A DNA stretch of 64,000 bases from JAOAFZ01 sp964412815 (GCA_964412815.1 CAYPQF010000026.1:310001-374000), one strand, 5' to 3'; shown: positions 1 through 9,005, counted from the stretch's first letter. Program-made: numbers and translations. Notes: generated by a model from the letters alone, not told the origin.

Positions 1-200
1 CCAGCGAGAGACGCAAAGTCGGGGAAACGACTGGTAAACTCGGGAAACTTGACCATTACGCGTGGAACTTGTGTTTGCTGTAACATAACTTCTGAGACAA
101 AGACCCCATAGGGAGTTATATAGTCACGCCATACGAGGCTTCGCTTGTGCTCCTGATAGTAGCGTCTCACCAGCACTACAAACGATTCTAGGTTTGACAT
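1..200 (-). CDS. mutY: A/G-specific adenine glycosylase MutY, N-terminal part (cut by window edge)
   Basis: Reading the reverse strand from an ATG at 200 gives an open frame that runs off the left edge (66 codons visible). The peptide contains WRDYITPYGVFVSEVMLQQT, followed by QVPRVMVKFPEF and a RFPDFASLA segment. This is the start of the helix-hairpin-helix glycosylase fold of MutY, which has the signature Y.VWVSE.MLQQTQV.RV. MutY removes adenine mispaired with 8-oxoguanine. The catalytic Glu is the E of the VSE motif; the HhH and iron-sulfur cluster regions lie outside the window. Ung and endonuclease V are encoded nearby on the same strand, so this end of the window is rich in base-excision repair. 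Confidence 0.9.
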   Translation of the reverse strand, partial: MSNLESFVVLVRRYYQEHKRSLVWRDYITPYGVFVSEVMLQQTQVPRVMVKFPEFTSRFPDFASLA

Positions 201-206
201 AAAGTA

Positions 207-314
207 AACGTCCGTAAAATTAACATACAAGAAGAGTTTTGAGTTTTATTTGCATTTAACGAGCGTTTAATCCAGCTTACTGAGGCTAAACTATTAGAAT
301 AATAAACGTCCGTT
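207..314. promoter_or_regulatory. Three AAC-N4-GTT palindromes, possible LexA-like operators
   Basis: Three related decamers lie in the 119-bp gap upstream of mutY: AACGTCCGTA at 207-216, AACGAGCGTT at 258-267 and AACGTCCGTT at 305-314. They are spaced 51 and 47 bp apart. The core AAC-N4-GTT equals the inner part of the Gram-positive SOS box GAAC-N4-GTTC, but the outer G/C pair is missing. A repair gene downstream fits damage control. This is inference: no lexA gene is visible here. The boxes could belong to another dimeric repressor. Confidence 0.35.
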
Positions 315-319
315 AATTT

Positions 320-622
320 TTAAGCAGTATCATCGTCGATACCTGGATGCCCAAGTACCCCCACTTCTGCTTCATCATCTTCGTCTGCTGCGGTATTACT
401 GTTATACAAACCTCCAGAGTAATCATCCTGATCTCCGGTATCTTCGTATACACCGGACTGATCTTTTCTATTATTCATGAGGTCATCAGCAAAATGATCG
501 GGATCGGTCGCAGAAACTGCTGCATCATCTTCACTTGAATATCCGTCCAGTGCGCGATAAGAATACTCATCATCATGAAGTTCTGTTCCGTCATCATTAT
601 TGTTTGAGGTGTTGTGTGCCAT
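320..622 (-). CDS. Small acidic, low-complexity hypothetical protein
   Basis: A 100-residue protein extremely rich in Asp, Glu, Asn, Ser and Tyr, with clusters such as NNNDDGTELHDDEYSYRALD and DEDDEAEVGVLG. No signal peptide, membrane segment or known domain is visible. It is expected to be unstructured and strongly negatively charged. It lies between the HD hydrolase and mutY on the same strand, with the candidate operators just downstream of its stop. The ATG at 622 is the natural start. The function cannot be told; possibilities include a DNA mimic or a charged partner protein, but nothing in the sequence decides this. Confidence 0.55.
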   Translation of the reverse strand: MAHNTSNNNDDGTELHDDEYSYRALDGYSSEDDAAVSATDPDHFADDLMNNRKDQSGVYEDTGDQDDYSGGLYNSNTAADEDDEAEVGVLGHPGIDDDTA

Positions 623-682
623 TATTTTTAGGTGAATGAGTAATACAACCAGTATACATACCGGGATACGAAAATAAAACCA

Positions 683-1333
683 CTACCGCTTTCCGTCCCA
701 CTCAGCAAAAAATTCCTCTAGAAACGTTTTCATAAATTCATGCCGGTGCTGGGCAATTGTTTTGGCTGTATTTGTATTCATCCGGTCTTTCAGGAGTAGA
801 AGCTTTTCGTAGAAATGATTGATCTGCGTTCCGGTGTCTTTTTTATAATCTTCAGCAGAGATACCGATAACAGGCTGTTTTTCTGGATTATGCATCTCGT
901 GACCCTTGCTGCCACCATACGCAAAACACCGCGCAATACCGATTGCACCAATAGCATCTAGTCTGTCTGCATCCTGTACGACCATGCCCTCCCGGGTTGT
1001 AACCTGTTTGCCTGCCAATCCGCTTGAAAACGACATTGATCCGATAATATCTACCACATGCTCCGTCACATCTGTCTCTACACCCTGTTTTTCGAGCCAG
1101 GAGCGGGCTGTACGGGGTCCGATGCTGGTATCTCCCTTATGAAACTTATAGTCTGCTATATCGTGTAATAAGGCGGCTAGTTCGACAACCTGCATATCCA
1201 CGGTTTCCCCGGCACCAATCAGTTTTGCATTGTGCCATACCCGATAGACGTGCCACCAGTCGTGACCTGTTCCCTCACCAGAAAGTGTTTGTTTAACGTA
1301 GTCTGCTGTTAGTTGGACAATTGCGGAAGACAT
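683..1333 (-). CDS. HD-domain phosphohydrolase (YpgQ-like)
   Basis: A 216-residue HD-superfamily metal-dependent phosphohydrolase. The metal ligands are visible in HDWWHVYRVWHNA (about residues 24-36) and in the HD pair of LAALLHDIADYK (about 53-64). A further Asp lies in VVQDADRLDAIGAIGIARCF (about 118-137). The order and spacing match the YpgQ/YedJ type of small HD hydrolases, thought to act on nucleotides or related phosphate esters; the substrate is unknown. The end motif GTQINHFYEKLLLLKDRMNT is also typical of this group. It precedes a GIY-YIG gene on the same strand. The family call is firm, the substrate open. Confidence 0.88.
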   Translation of the reverse strand: MSSAIVQLTADYVKQTLSGEGTGHDWWHVYRVWHNAKLIGAGETVDMQVVELAALLHDIADYKFHKGDTSIGPRTARSWLEKQGVETDVTEHVVDIIGSMSFSSGLAGKQVTTREGMVVQDADRLDAIGAIGIARCFAYGGSKGHEMHNPEKQPVIGISAEDYKKDTGTQINHFYEKLLLLKDRMNTNTAKTIAQHRHEFMKTFLEEFFAEWDGKR

Positions 1334-1340
1334 GAGCTCA

Positions 1341-1595
1341 TTATACCGGGTTGCCGGATATTAATGCCTCTTTTTTTTCTTTAGAAAGTTTTTTGACTGC
1401 GGCTTCCCGCTTGAGCGCTTCCGAAAGAGAAGGATATTCTTCAGAATACACCAGGGCAACAGGCTGGCGTGATTTTGTGTATTTGGCCGCGCGGACCGAA
1501 GCAGAGTTATGCTGCTTGATGCGCCGTTCAAGATCGTTCGTCTGCCCGCAGTAGAGTGAATTATCTGCACAGCGGACAATATAGACGTAGTACAT
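1341..1595 (-). CDS. GIY-YIG domain endonuclease-like protein (YhbQ type)
   Basis: An 84-residue single-domain GIY-YIG protein beginning MYYVYIVRCADNSLYCGQT. It carries the YVY...YCG core motif, the conserved Arg of NDLERRIKQHN, and the Glu-containing YSEEYPSLSEALKREAAVKK segment. Such stand-alone proteins are widespread and mostly uncharacterised; some act in DNA repair. A longer frame starts at 1634, but the fold begins at the Met at 1595 and the 13 extra residues look non-native, so the shorter start is chosen. It ends only 7 bp before the HD gene, suggesting co-transcription. Confidence 0.85.
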   Translation of the reverse strand: MYYVYIVRCADNSLYCGQTNDLERRIKQHNSASVRAAKYTKSRQPVALVYSEEYPSLSEALKREAAVKKLSKEKKEALISGNPV

Positions 1596-1666
1596 AGCAG
1601 TACTACTGTAGCATAGCTTGTTGGATTTTAACAAGCGAAAGGAAGTTAAAATACTAGAATAAACTA

Positions 1667-2371
1667 TCAGTGAGGGACGTTACACTTTATGTCTTCCCTG
1701 GTAGGTCCGTACCATGGTGTCCATTTACCATTCGCGTCGTCAAATATAATACGGGCAGCTGCAACATTCGTATTTGCATCGAAAAGCTGTTCTGGGTCAG
1801 TAACTCCAAACTGATCGTGCAGCATCTGCTGATGGATATCGAAGTTAATCTGCATGTAGCCGACATCACGGCTTCCTCCGGCATTGACATTCATCGCGTT
1901 CGGGTCGAACCGGCCATTTTCCGACCATGCTACGACTGCTGCCTGGACTGCCTCGACACCGGTCCCGAAATGAGTGACGATAGCACGTGCCAGATCCTGT
2001 GGGATATCCCCCGGAGGCTGACAGGTTGCATTCCAGTACATAGAAGTATCAAACCAGATAGTACCATTCTCAATACGAACCAGTGAGCTGGAAGGAGGCA
2101 ACCCTTCGTTGGAGTGAGCCGGAGCAGCTGGTTGCTCTGCGGCACTGCCACTTGCCGGAGGACTGTCTCCCAACGGTTGCCACTCTGACGTACCGCCGGA
2201 AAGGCCACCGCCAATACCGGATGGTGATTGTGGTCGGGCATCACCCTCGAGCGGGTTATATCTCGGAGGAGGTGGAGCACCGCATGCCGCAAGCACCAAT
2301 CCTACTCCTGCAAGGCGCGCAAGACGTCCTCCCAGTCTTCGTACACCAAAAGAATAATATTTTTCTGCCAT
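1667..2371 (-). CDS. Lipoprotein with lytic transglycosylase-like domain
   Basis: A 234-residue exported protein. The N-terminus has basic residues, a hydrophobic stretch and a lipobox (LVLAACG), so it should be lipid-anchored. A proline/glycine-rich linker follows to about residue 100. The C-terminal domain contains AAVVAWSENGRFDPNAMN with a probable catalytic Glu, then GGSRDVGYMQINFDIH and a final ARIIFDDANGKWTPWYGP segment. That is the E...GYMQIN...W.PW layout of the SLT/lysozyme-like fold. It would cut peptidoglycan glycan strands at the cell surface. A longer frame opens at 2419; the Met at 2371 is preferred because it begins the signal sequence. Confidence 0.78.
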   Translation of the reverse strand: MAEKYYSFGVRRLGGRLARLAGVGLVLAACGAPPPPRYNPLEGDARPQSPSGIGGGLSGGTSEWQPLGDSPPASGSAAEQPAAPAHSNEGLPPSSSLVRIENGTIWFDTSMYWNATCQPPGDIPQDLARAIVTHFGTGVEAVQAAVVAWSENGRFDPNAMNVNAGGSRDVGYMQINFDIHQQMLHDQFGVTDPEQLFDANTNVAAARIIFDDANGKWTPWYGPTREDIKCNVPH

Positions 2372-2446
2372 AAGACTTATAGTATGCAATAGTTGTGTTT
2401 TAAAAACAACATTTAACACAATATAGTCTTTTCTCCAGATACGCTC

Positions 2447-2917
2447 TTATTTTGCAGAAAGTTTTGAATTACGGAGATGTGCCTGTTCCAGATCCCTTTT
2501 TTCTATCAGCTTGTCAACAAAACTCAGGAACCAGACCATAATCAGCATCAGCAGCGTGGTAGCAACAGCCAGATCGTATCGCTGCAACCCGCAAGCAACA
2601 CCTACCGCAGCGGTACCCCAGATGGTTGCAGCTGTAGACTCTCCCCTCACGGTTCCATTTTCCTTGATAATCGCGCTTGCGCCGATAAACCCGATGCCTC
2701 CAATCATACCGGAGATAATTCGTGTTGCATCGTCATATTGATCGAGCACTGCAACCTGAGACAGAATAGTGAATAAACATGAACCAAGGCTGACAATCGT
2801 ATGGGTACGCAATCCTACAAACGGAAAATCTTTTTCCCGTTGCAATCCCACCAGCAGCCCCATTATGGACGCAAAAACCAGTGAGATGAGGTGTTGAATA
2901 AAAAATGACTCTACCAT
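2447..2917 (-). CDS. MgtC/SapB family membrane protein
   Basis: A 156-residue protein with about four membrane helices. It contains the family signature GLLVGLQREKDFPFVGLRTH followed by a small-residue-rich helix (GMIGGIGFIGASAIIKENG) and RGESTAATIWGTAAVGVACG. These match the N-terminal membrane domain of MgtC/SapB proteins. In pathogens MgtC is linked to growth at low magnesium and modulation of the F-type ATPase; most homologues are uncharacterised. The soluble C-terminal domain of long MgtC proteins is absent, as in the short members. It is flanked by the lipoprotein and ung genes on the same strand. Confidence 0.9.
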   Translation of the reverse strand: MVESFFIQHLISLVFASIMGLLVGLQREKDFPFVGLRTHTIVSLGSCLFTILSQVAVLDQYDDATRIISGMIGGIGFIGASAIIKENGTVRGESTAATIWGTAAVGVACGLQRYDLAVATTLLMLIMVWFLSFVDKLIEKRDLEQAHLRNSKLSAK

Positions 2918-3014
2918 GAGTCATATTCTATCCGCAGGGTATGAAGATCAATAGAGACTCGTATGAATAATCTGTATGAAGATTGGACTACTCCGGCACG
3001 ATATACCCAGCATC

Positions 3015-3680
3015 TTACCGCCAGTCAATCGGTTCCATTCCCTGTTCTTGCAGGTAGACATTGCAGCGACTAAAGTGATGGTTTCCATAAAAGTTGGTCA
3101 CGGAATACGGTGACGGGTGAGCTGAGGTCAATACCAGATTATTGGTGCGGTCAATTACCGATCCTTTATCCTGCGCATATTTACCCCAGAGCATATACAC
3201 AACATGTTGCTTGTGATCGTTGAGAGTACGGATGACCGCGTCCGTAAACTGCTCCCAGCCCTTCCCCTTATGTGATGCCGGACTTCCCGCGAGGACGGTC
3301 AATACTGCATTCAGCATAAGTACCCCCTGCTCTGCCCAGCGCGATAAATCGCCAGAGTCATGCGGTGTTACACCAAGATCATTTTTGATCTCCTGGAAGA
3401 TATTTTTCAGCGAGGGAGGAAGCTTGATTCCTTCGTGAACTGCAAATGACAATCCATTTGCCTGCCCGGCGCCATGATACGGGTCCTGTCCGACAATCAC
3501 GACTTTTACCTTATCAAATGGACATAGATTAAATGCCCGGAAGACATCTTTAGCGGGAGGATAGACTTTTTTGGTAGTGTATTCCTCTCGAATTGTCTGA
3601 GAAAGGGTTTGAAAATACGGCTGATCAAACTCAGACCGAAGTTTTTCTTTCCAGGATGGTTCAATGGTTACGTCTGACAT
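3015..3680 (-). CDS. ung: Uracil-DNA glycosylase (family 1)
   Basis: A full-length 221-residue family 1 uracil-DNA glycosylase. The water-activating motif GQDPYHG is at residues 64-70 with the catalytic Asp at 66. The segment LMLNAVLTVLAGSPASHKGKGWEQF and the leucine-loop motif HPSPYSVTNFYGNHHFSRCN with its catalytic His near residue 190 are both intact. It removes uracil from DNA as the first step of base-excision repair. Upstream on the same strand is endonuclease V, which targets deaminated adenine (hypoxanthine), so the two form a deamination repair pair. Confidence 0.97.
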   Translation of the reverse strand: MSDVTIEPSWKEKLRSEFDQPYFQTLSQTIREEYTTKKVYPPAKDVFRAFNLCPFDKVKVVIVGQDPYHGAGQANGLSFAVHEGIKLPPSLKNIFQEIKNDLGVTPHDSGDLSRWAEQGVLMLNAVLTVLAGSPASHKGKGWEQFTDAVIRTLNDHKQHVVYMLWGKYAQDKGSVIDRTNNLVLTSAHPSPYSVTNFYGNHHFSRCNVYLQEQGMEPIDWR

Positions 3681-3706
3681 ATGATAGTTTCGGATAACAA
3701 ATACTA

Positions 3707-4393
3707 TTATACCGTGTGATACCCTGGCTGGAGTTCTCCTTTTCTAAATCTATTTACATAAAGATGTGCCTGTCTGGTTGGTTCAGGAAGTTTATGCTGC
3801 TGTACACAACGAAGGAGTATCTGCTGAGAGTCATTTAAGTCAGTTTTATGACCAGGGGAGACATAAACAGGCTTCACCCCGTCTTTGGTTCGGATCACCA
3901 AGCCAATCTGCTCTCCGTTATCAGTGATAGTACCGATACTGCCCTTTGCACGAGCAGGTTCTGTGTAAACCGGCATCAGCGGACTTTTTGCACACCCGAT
4001 GGTAGGGGTATCGGTGACCAGACCAAAATGACTGGCAATCCCCATTCTTCGTGGATGAGCAATGCCCTGTCCATCAACCATCACTAAGTCGGGCTTGTGT
4101 GGAATCTGTTCCCACACCTGTAGTAATGCAGGAATCTCTCGAAACGAAAGTAGCCCCGGGATATAGGGAAACAGAGCCGTCGATTTGACCAGAGAATACG
4201 CGATTACCTCAAGCGACGGGTACGACAGGAGTACCATACCGGCGTATACTACCGGATCAAAACGGTTAAACGAGATATCTGCTCCGCCGATCACCTGCAG
4301 CACTCCCTCAAAGGGAGTTATCTGAATGCTGCTGCGGAGCTTTTTTTGCAGTGCAATCGCCTGAGCTGGAGGCACATCCCACAAATAGTCCAT
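3707..4393 (-). CDS. nfi: Endonuclease V
   Basis: A 228-residue deoxyinosine 3' endonuclease. Catalytic acidic residues are visible in IGGADISFN and LVMVDGQGIAHPRRMGIASH, and a late Asp in KTDLNDSQQILLRC. The PYIPGLLSFREIPALL stretch is a family signature (YIPG wedge motif). The enzyme nicks DNA near hypoxanthine. A start six codons upstream (4411) is possible; the Met at 4393 leads straight into the conserved PPAQAIALQ start. A terminator hairpin for the upstream gene lies at 4431-4453. Confidence 0.95.
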   Translation of the reverse strand: MDYLWDVPPAQAIALQKKLRSSIQITPFEGVLQVIGGADISFNRFDPVVYAGMVLLSYPSLEVIAYSLVKSTALFPYIPGLLSFREIPALLQVWEQIPHKPDLVMVDGQGIAHPRRMGIASHFGLVTDTPTIGCAKSPLMPVYTEPARAKGSIGTITDNGEQIGLVIRTKDGVKPVYVSPGHKTDLNDSQQILLRCVQQHKLPEPTRQAHLYVNRFRKGELQPGYHTV

Positions 4394-4430
4394 AGGGCAA
4401 GTATAGTACACAGGTAACGTTCTTGACGCT

Positions 4431-4453
4431 AAAAAGGCCAGGAATATCCTGGC
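4431..4453 (-). terminator. Rho-independent terminator
   Basis: On the minus strand, GCCAGGA, a 3-base loop and TCCTGGC form a perfect 7-bp stem followed by a run of five T (4435 to 4431). It sits directly downstream of the membrane channel-like gene that ends at 4472 and ahead of endonuclease V. Confidence 0.8.
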
Positions 4454-4471
4454 TCTTTAGCTACTGTTAAG

Positions 4472-5173
4472 TTATTTTTGATGAGGTGGTTTTATCTTAT
4501 TCTGAAAAACTTTACTCTGCATTCCGGTATCAATCAGACGGCGAATTCCTTCCTGGCCGCCAAGTCCAATCGCCAGACCAAACCCGATTGCCATAGTGGC
4601 TACCACTCCCGTAAACAGGATCTGGATCAGATTTTCAGCGACACCCAGTTCGTTCAGCACAATAAAGGCAGTAAAGATAATAATTGAATACCGGGCAATG
4701 TTTGCCATGATTCCTGCGGCGCGCTCACCAAATCCCTGGGCTGCGTTTGTGATAATTTCGTACAAAAAGTTCGCCAGAATCATACCGATAAAGCCAATCA
4801 CAACTGCCGCAAATACATTTGGCAGATACAACAGCAGGTCATTCATAACCCGGGTAATCTGAGGAACTCCTAACGCTTCTACTGCCGGGACCAGGAACAG
4901 TACCATAACCGTCCAGAAAACCAGCTGCCCGAAGATTTTTGTCCAGATTGCCCGCGTTGGTTCCTGACTAATTCCTGCTTTCTCCAGCCAAGTATTAACC
5001 CGCATTGCGTCCATTGCCCGGGTTACACCGGTGCGTAGCAACGAAGCGACAAACAGTCCGATTAAATATATAATGAGTGCCGCAACAATGTTGGGCAAAA
5101 AGGAGATGATGTTATTTACGGCATTAAATAACGCATTGGTTATTTCGGTACCGATATCATTAATGTTTCTCAT
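4472..5173 (-). CDS. MscS-like conserved TM-helix membrane protein
   Basis: A 233-residue membrane protein with about five helices. Two internal repeats each combine a PN(I/V)(V/F)AA-type helix with a following gate-like helix (LPNIVAALIIYLIGLFVASLL and LPNVFAAVVIGFIGMILANFL). The last helix is rich in Gly and Ala (AIGFGLAIGLGGQEGIRRLI), as in the pore helix of mechanosensitive channels. This matches the 'conserved TM helix' proteins related to MscS but lacking its large cytoplasmic beta domain. A channel or osmotic role is plausible but not shown. It is followed by a terminator. Confidence 0.75.
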   Translation of the reverse strand: MRNINDIGTEITNALFNAVNNIISFLPNIVAALIIYLIGLFVASLLRTGVTRAMDAMRVNTWLEKAGISQEPTRAIWTKIFGQLVFWTVMVLFLVPAVEALGVPQITRVMNDLLLYLPNVFAAVVIGFIGMILANFLYEIITNAAQGFGERAAGIMANIARYSIIIFTAFIVLNELGVAENLIQILFTGVVATMAIGFGLAIGLGGQEGIRRLIDTGMQSKVFQNKIKPPHQK

Positions 5174-5248
5174 ATACCATACTGTATAGGTGAAACGTAT
5201 AGGTATGATAAGGTATCAATAAGAGAACAGTAAAAACCAGCAGTCCTG

Positions 5249-5518
5249 TTATAACTGAGATTCTACTCCTTCGATCACGTCTATGGAGCTGATAAACTGA
5301 TAGAGAAGGTTTAAGAGCAGAAAGATAACAAGCAGCGAGACCACCGCTATGCCTGTCCAGATTGCAACCCGCTGCCCGGGTGTTTTAGTCTGTTGAAGTA
5401 CCGTATCGTACTCCAGCGCTTTAAAATAGATAGCATGATACAGATCGACTGCAAGATTTTTTAAGAGCGTAAAGAAGGCGATACATACACTTGCCAACAG
5501 TTCAGAGATACGTTTCAT
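5249..5518 (-). CDS. Small membrane protein of unknown function
   Basis: An 89-residue protein with an amphipathic first half (MKRISELLASVCIAFFTLLK) and one clear membrane helix (residues about 53-75, VAIWTGIAVVSLLVIFLLLN). No family is recognised. It stands alone between the NHL surface protein and the channel-like gene, on the same strand, with about 70-75 bp free on each side. Confidence 0.55.
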   Translation of the reverse strand: MKRISELLASVCIAFFTLLKNLAVDLYHAIYFKALEYDTVLQQTKTPGQRVAIWTGIAVVSLLVIFLLLNLLYQFISSIDVIEGVESQL

Positions 5519-5587
5519 AGTTATAGAGTCATAATACAGCAGAGATAGATTAGATTACAACAAGCTCTTGTTTCATATCTTCGACCA

Positions 5588-7957
5588 TTACTTTTTTCGT
5601 TGTGTATAAAGATATCCTGCAATCGCTCCGATCGCAATAATTCCGATAATTACGGCAAAAATCAGTTGCGGCGATACGAATACGTTTTGTTTATTTACCT
5701 TAACTTCAATCTCGATTTTTTGATCGGGATTTTCAAGGTAGAGTGATTGTTCCCCTTTGTACTCTTCATGCTCGATCTCCAGAGTGTTTTCACCTTTTAT
5801 CAGACCTTTTAACCGGACCGTTCCTGTTTTATCACTCACTGCCTCAATCTTTTTGCCTTTCACCCGGACTGTTGCACCCGCAAGTGGTTTCCCGTCTGTT
5901 CCTTTTACCACAATGATCACTTCGGAACTCTCTTCCAGTATGGTCGGACTGGTTTCATCTTTCCGGGTTTCCTCTGCGGTTTTTTCTTCGCTCAGCGCCT
6001 GCTGAGGTACGCGGGTAGTAGTGTCATTGTCTGATGATGAATACGTTACATTCTCAATCGAGAGACGGTTTGTCTGAACATAGCCGATGGTTCCTGCAGA
6101 AATCTGATTTGACCAGGATCCGTATTTACATCCGTTTCGTGATCGAACTCTAAACGAGTACTCTGTGCTCGAACTCAGGTCTTTAACGGTATACATCATG
6201 ACCTCCCGTGAATTAAGTCCCAGATCAGAGATATTCCGGGTAAACCCCTCACCCGACTTACCATACTCAAGTTCATAACCGGAGACAGGTGTTTCACCAG
6301 GGGTAAAGTAGATAGTAATACTGGTATCACTTGAAGCAACCGCACTAAATAACTGAGGAACCCGTGCTCCCGGATCGCTATTTCGACAGATGCCATCCGG
6401 CGTTGGGGTCGGGCCTCTGGTGGTTGGTGCCGGGGTTGATCTTCCCGCCTGTTGGGTTGGTACCGCTGTTGGCGAGCCAGCCGTAGTTGGGGTGGGCGTT
6501 CCCGGACCGGTTGTCGGAGTCGGAGTAGGAGAAGGTCCAGGCATCTCACTCATGGCACCTGTTCCTGTTAGATTATTCACTTTCCAGTAATCTTCACCAT
6601 TAATCGTTACCTCTTCCAGGTCAGGATCTCCCTGAGTAAGGGTATACCCATTGGGACAACTTAACGTAATCTCATCCACATGAGTTGCATCGGGACACAC
6701 ATGCACTTCTGTCTGCCCGGGAAATCGTGCCACATACAACGAATGAGTTACCGAGAAGCCCGGCGCATCAACCGGATTCAGGTTAACAACGAGAGACTTT
6801 GACTCCTGTTCTGAGAATACGGTGTTAACCGGAGACCAGTTTCTGTCTTCGGAAAGGTCAACATAAAAGCTGGAAACAACCCTGTCTCCAAACGTGAGAT
6901 ATGACTCCAGATTGTTTATACCCGATGTTCCAGGAGGAAGAGACCGGCGCGCAATGCTCTCGTTATCGTCTGTTTTGACTACATCTGCACTGGAGATAAG
7001 CGAGTAAATTCGGTTTCCTTCTTCCATAATATGAATACGGTGATTATCTCTGTCTGCTACATACAGCGCACCGGAAATGGGATGAAACCGCGCGTGGTGT
7101 GCCCCGAAAAACTCACTGTATTCTCCGCCCCGTTGACCGATTCTCTCTACAAATGCCCCGTTACTGTCATATTGAATAATACGGTCAAGGTAGCCGTCCG
7201 TAATAAACACGTTTCCACTACTATCCACTTCCAGACCGTTAATCTGGTACTGATGAATATTTGGATCTCCCGCAAACTGCTGGTTGGTTGCGTCAAGTGC
7301 CCGGATAAAATTACCATCCAGGTCAAAGACCTGGACGCGTACCACCCGTGGGGCACCGCCACCTCGATAATCATCGAAGTTAGAACCTACGTATACCTCA
7401 TCAGTATTTGTAATATAGATATCTGTCGGAGAATCAAACTCTCCGTCTGCGGTGCCTAACGTACCAAACTGGAATAAATAGGTTCCACTTGGGTCAAAGA
7501 CCTGGACACGACTGTTCGCCATGTCCGCGACATAGATGTTACCATTACTGGCTGTTGCAACTCCTCTTGCCTGATTGAACTGGCCATCTCCGCTACCACC
7601 CGTACCAATTGTCCGGACATACGTCCCGTCCGTGGTATAGACCACAACACCACCTTCGTTTGAAACATAGATATTGTCATTTTCATCTACATGAATATGA
7701 AAGCTTGCCCATCCTGTTTGTCCTACTGCAATTGGCGTGGAAACATAGTTACCGTTTATATCAAAACGCTGAACCCGGTTATTACCGACTACTCCATCGA
7801 GCACATAGAGGTTACCAGCTGAATCAAAATCAAGATCGATTGGTTGAGTAAAGGTACCATTAGTAGTCCCGCTGTTCTGTATGATGTCCTGTAGCGTTCC
7901 ATCGTAGGTAAATTGCTGAAGCCGGAATAATGCACAATCATTCATCCAGAATGTGTT
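5588..7957 (-). pseudogene. NHL-repeat surface protein, C-terminal frame (frameshifted gene, part 2)
   Basis: This is the continuation of the NHL protein in the next frame. More NHL repeats run to about 7000. A Ser/Thr/Pro-rich linker (PSPTPTPTTGPGTPTPTT), a fibronectin type III-like domain (VSGYELEYGKSGEG...YSFRVRSRNG), a carboxypeptidase-regulatory-like beta domain (GKPLAGATVRVKGKKIEAVS) and a C-terminal membrane helix with a short basic tail (YLYTQRKK) follow. The product should be displayed outside the cell and anchored at its C-terminus. Read alone it lacks a signal peptide; the open frame extends back to 8038 only because it shadows part 1. The two parts would join if the 7-bp repeat had one or four units. 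It is either a phase-off state, a mutation or an assembly error. Confidence 0.75.
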
Positions 7958-8850
7958 CCCCGGTCCCCGGTCCCCGGTCCCTGTTCCATATACTGCGGAC
8001 AGACAAACTGATCGTCTTCGGAACCATTCTGTCCCCACTCAGACAGGTACGTTCCATCGTTCGCGAACCGTTTTACCCGCTGGCCATTCTGCGAGGCAAT
8101 TAACACATCTCCGTTACTCAGAATAATCATATCCTTGGGGTAAACCAGTTCTTCCGGTCCTGAACTTGAACCGTAACTCGTGATAAACGTACCGCTGGAG
8201 GTAAACTTCTGCGCACGATGATTATTGGTATCCATTACATAGATGTTGCCTTCTGCATCGGTAGTTATGCCAAATGGATCATCAAACTGGCCGTTTCCAG
8301 TACCGGCACTGCCAAATGATGACTCAAAGGTACCGGCCTTTGTGTAGATACGGACGATATCAGAAAACAGATCCGAGATATAAAGCCTATCAGTGACCGG
8401 GGAATAATGAATACCCCGCGTATCCCCAATCTGATCCGGATCACCGTTACATTCACCAAATCGATACCGGAAAGCACCGGACGGTTCAAACACATAGACA
8501 CGACACGTGGCTGAGACATATAGATTCCCGTCTTCGTCCTGGGTAATGGAATGCGGCTGGTTTTCAAACTCTCCGTCTCCTGTACCCTCACGGCCAATAG
8601 TCCGGATAATCGTCCCATCGGGAGCTACCCGGACCAGACGATAATTTCGTGAATCGACATACCACATATCACCGTTATCGAGCAGTAACATTTCGCTGGG
8701 AGTACCCAGATTCCGGTACGAAGAGGGTAGAACAGATGTTGTCTCGGAGGCTGCTGTTACAGAGGGCGGACGGATAAAAATTATACAAAGAAGACCTAAG
8801 AATAAAGTGAACTGAGATATAGCGTATATAGCCTTTCTGAATAAGGACAT
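7942..8850 (-). CDS. NHL-repeat surface protein, N-terminal frame (frameshifted gene, part 1)
   Basis: This frame encodes a signal peptide (MSLFRKAIYAISQFTLFLGL...VTAA) and then several NHL beta-propeller repeats. The repeats have the pattern P.g...D..GN.YV.D..N.RVq.F...G, for example DPFGITTDAEGNIYVMDTNN. It runs out of frame at a 7-bp tandem repeat (7958-7981) and stops at 7942. The propeller continues in another frame immediately downstream. NHL propellers usually bind proteins or glycans. A longer start at 8886 is possible, but the Met at 8850 starts the signal peptide. Confidence 0.85.
   Translation of the reverse strand: MSLFRKAIYAISQFTLFLGLLCIIFIRPPSVTAASETTSVLPSSYRNLGTPSEMLLLDNGDMWYVDSRNYRLVRVAPDGTIIRTIGREGTGDGEFENQPHSITQDEDGNLYVSATCRVYVFEPSGAFRYRFGECNGDPDQIGDTRGIHYSPVTDRLYISDLFSDIVRIYTKAGTFESSFGSAGTGNGQFDDPFGITTDAEGNIYVMDTNNHRAQKFTSSGTFITSYGSSSGPEELVYPKDMIILSNGDVLIASQNGQRVKRFANDGTYLSEWGQNGSEDDQFVCPQYMEQGPGTGDRGTHSG
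7958..7981. repeat. 7-bp tandem repeat causing a frameshift
   Basis: Three perfect copies of CCCCGGT (7958-7964, 7965-7971, 7972-7978) plus a partial CCC lie inside the NHL gene. With one unit the gene reads through as YMEQGPGNTFWMNDC, a smooth join of the two frames. The present three units add 14 bp and shift the frame. Four units would also restore it. Confidence 0.92.
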
Positions 8851-8951
8851 TCTTCTATAGTACAGGAAGAAACGTAAGAAGTGCAAGAATGATTTACTAT
8901 ATTTGGCGGTGTGTTTACGAAAAAATCCGAACCTTTTTCAGCGGCGGTTGC

Positions 8952-8993
8952 CCCCAACCTAACCGCCGCGTGTGCGGGCCGAACGGTTGATTT
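8952..8993. repeat. Left inverted repeat of the island
   Basis: The reverse complement of this stretch (starting AAATCAACCGTTCGGCCCGC) matches 15007-15047 on the plus strand with about three mismatches and one gap over 40 bp. It also forms a local hairpin: GCGGCGGTT at 8941-8949 pairs with AACCGCCGC at 8961-8969. Confidence 0.75.
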
Positions 8994-9005
8994 GCGATTG
9001 AGGAA

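Noticed and set aside
1..200. A structured RNA, because of repeated GGGGAAACG / GGGAAAC patterns on the plus strand
   Set aside because: The reverse strand reads continuously as the start of MutY, which explains the sequence.
7942..8038. Programmed ribosomal frameshifting to join the two NHL frames
   Set aside because: No slippery heptamer or downstream structure typical of such sites is seen; a change in 7-bp unit number explains the shift more simply.
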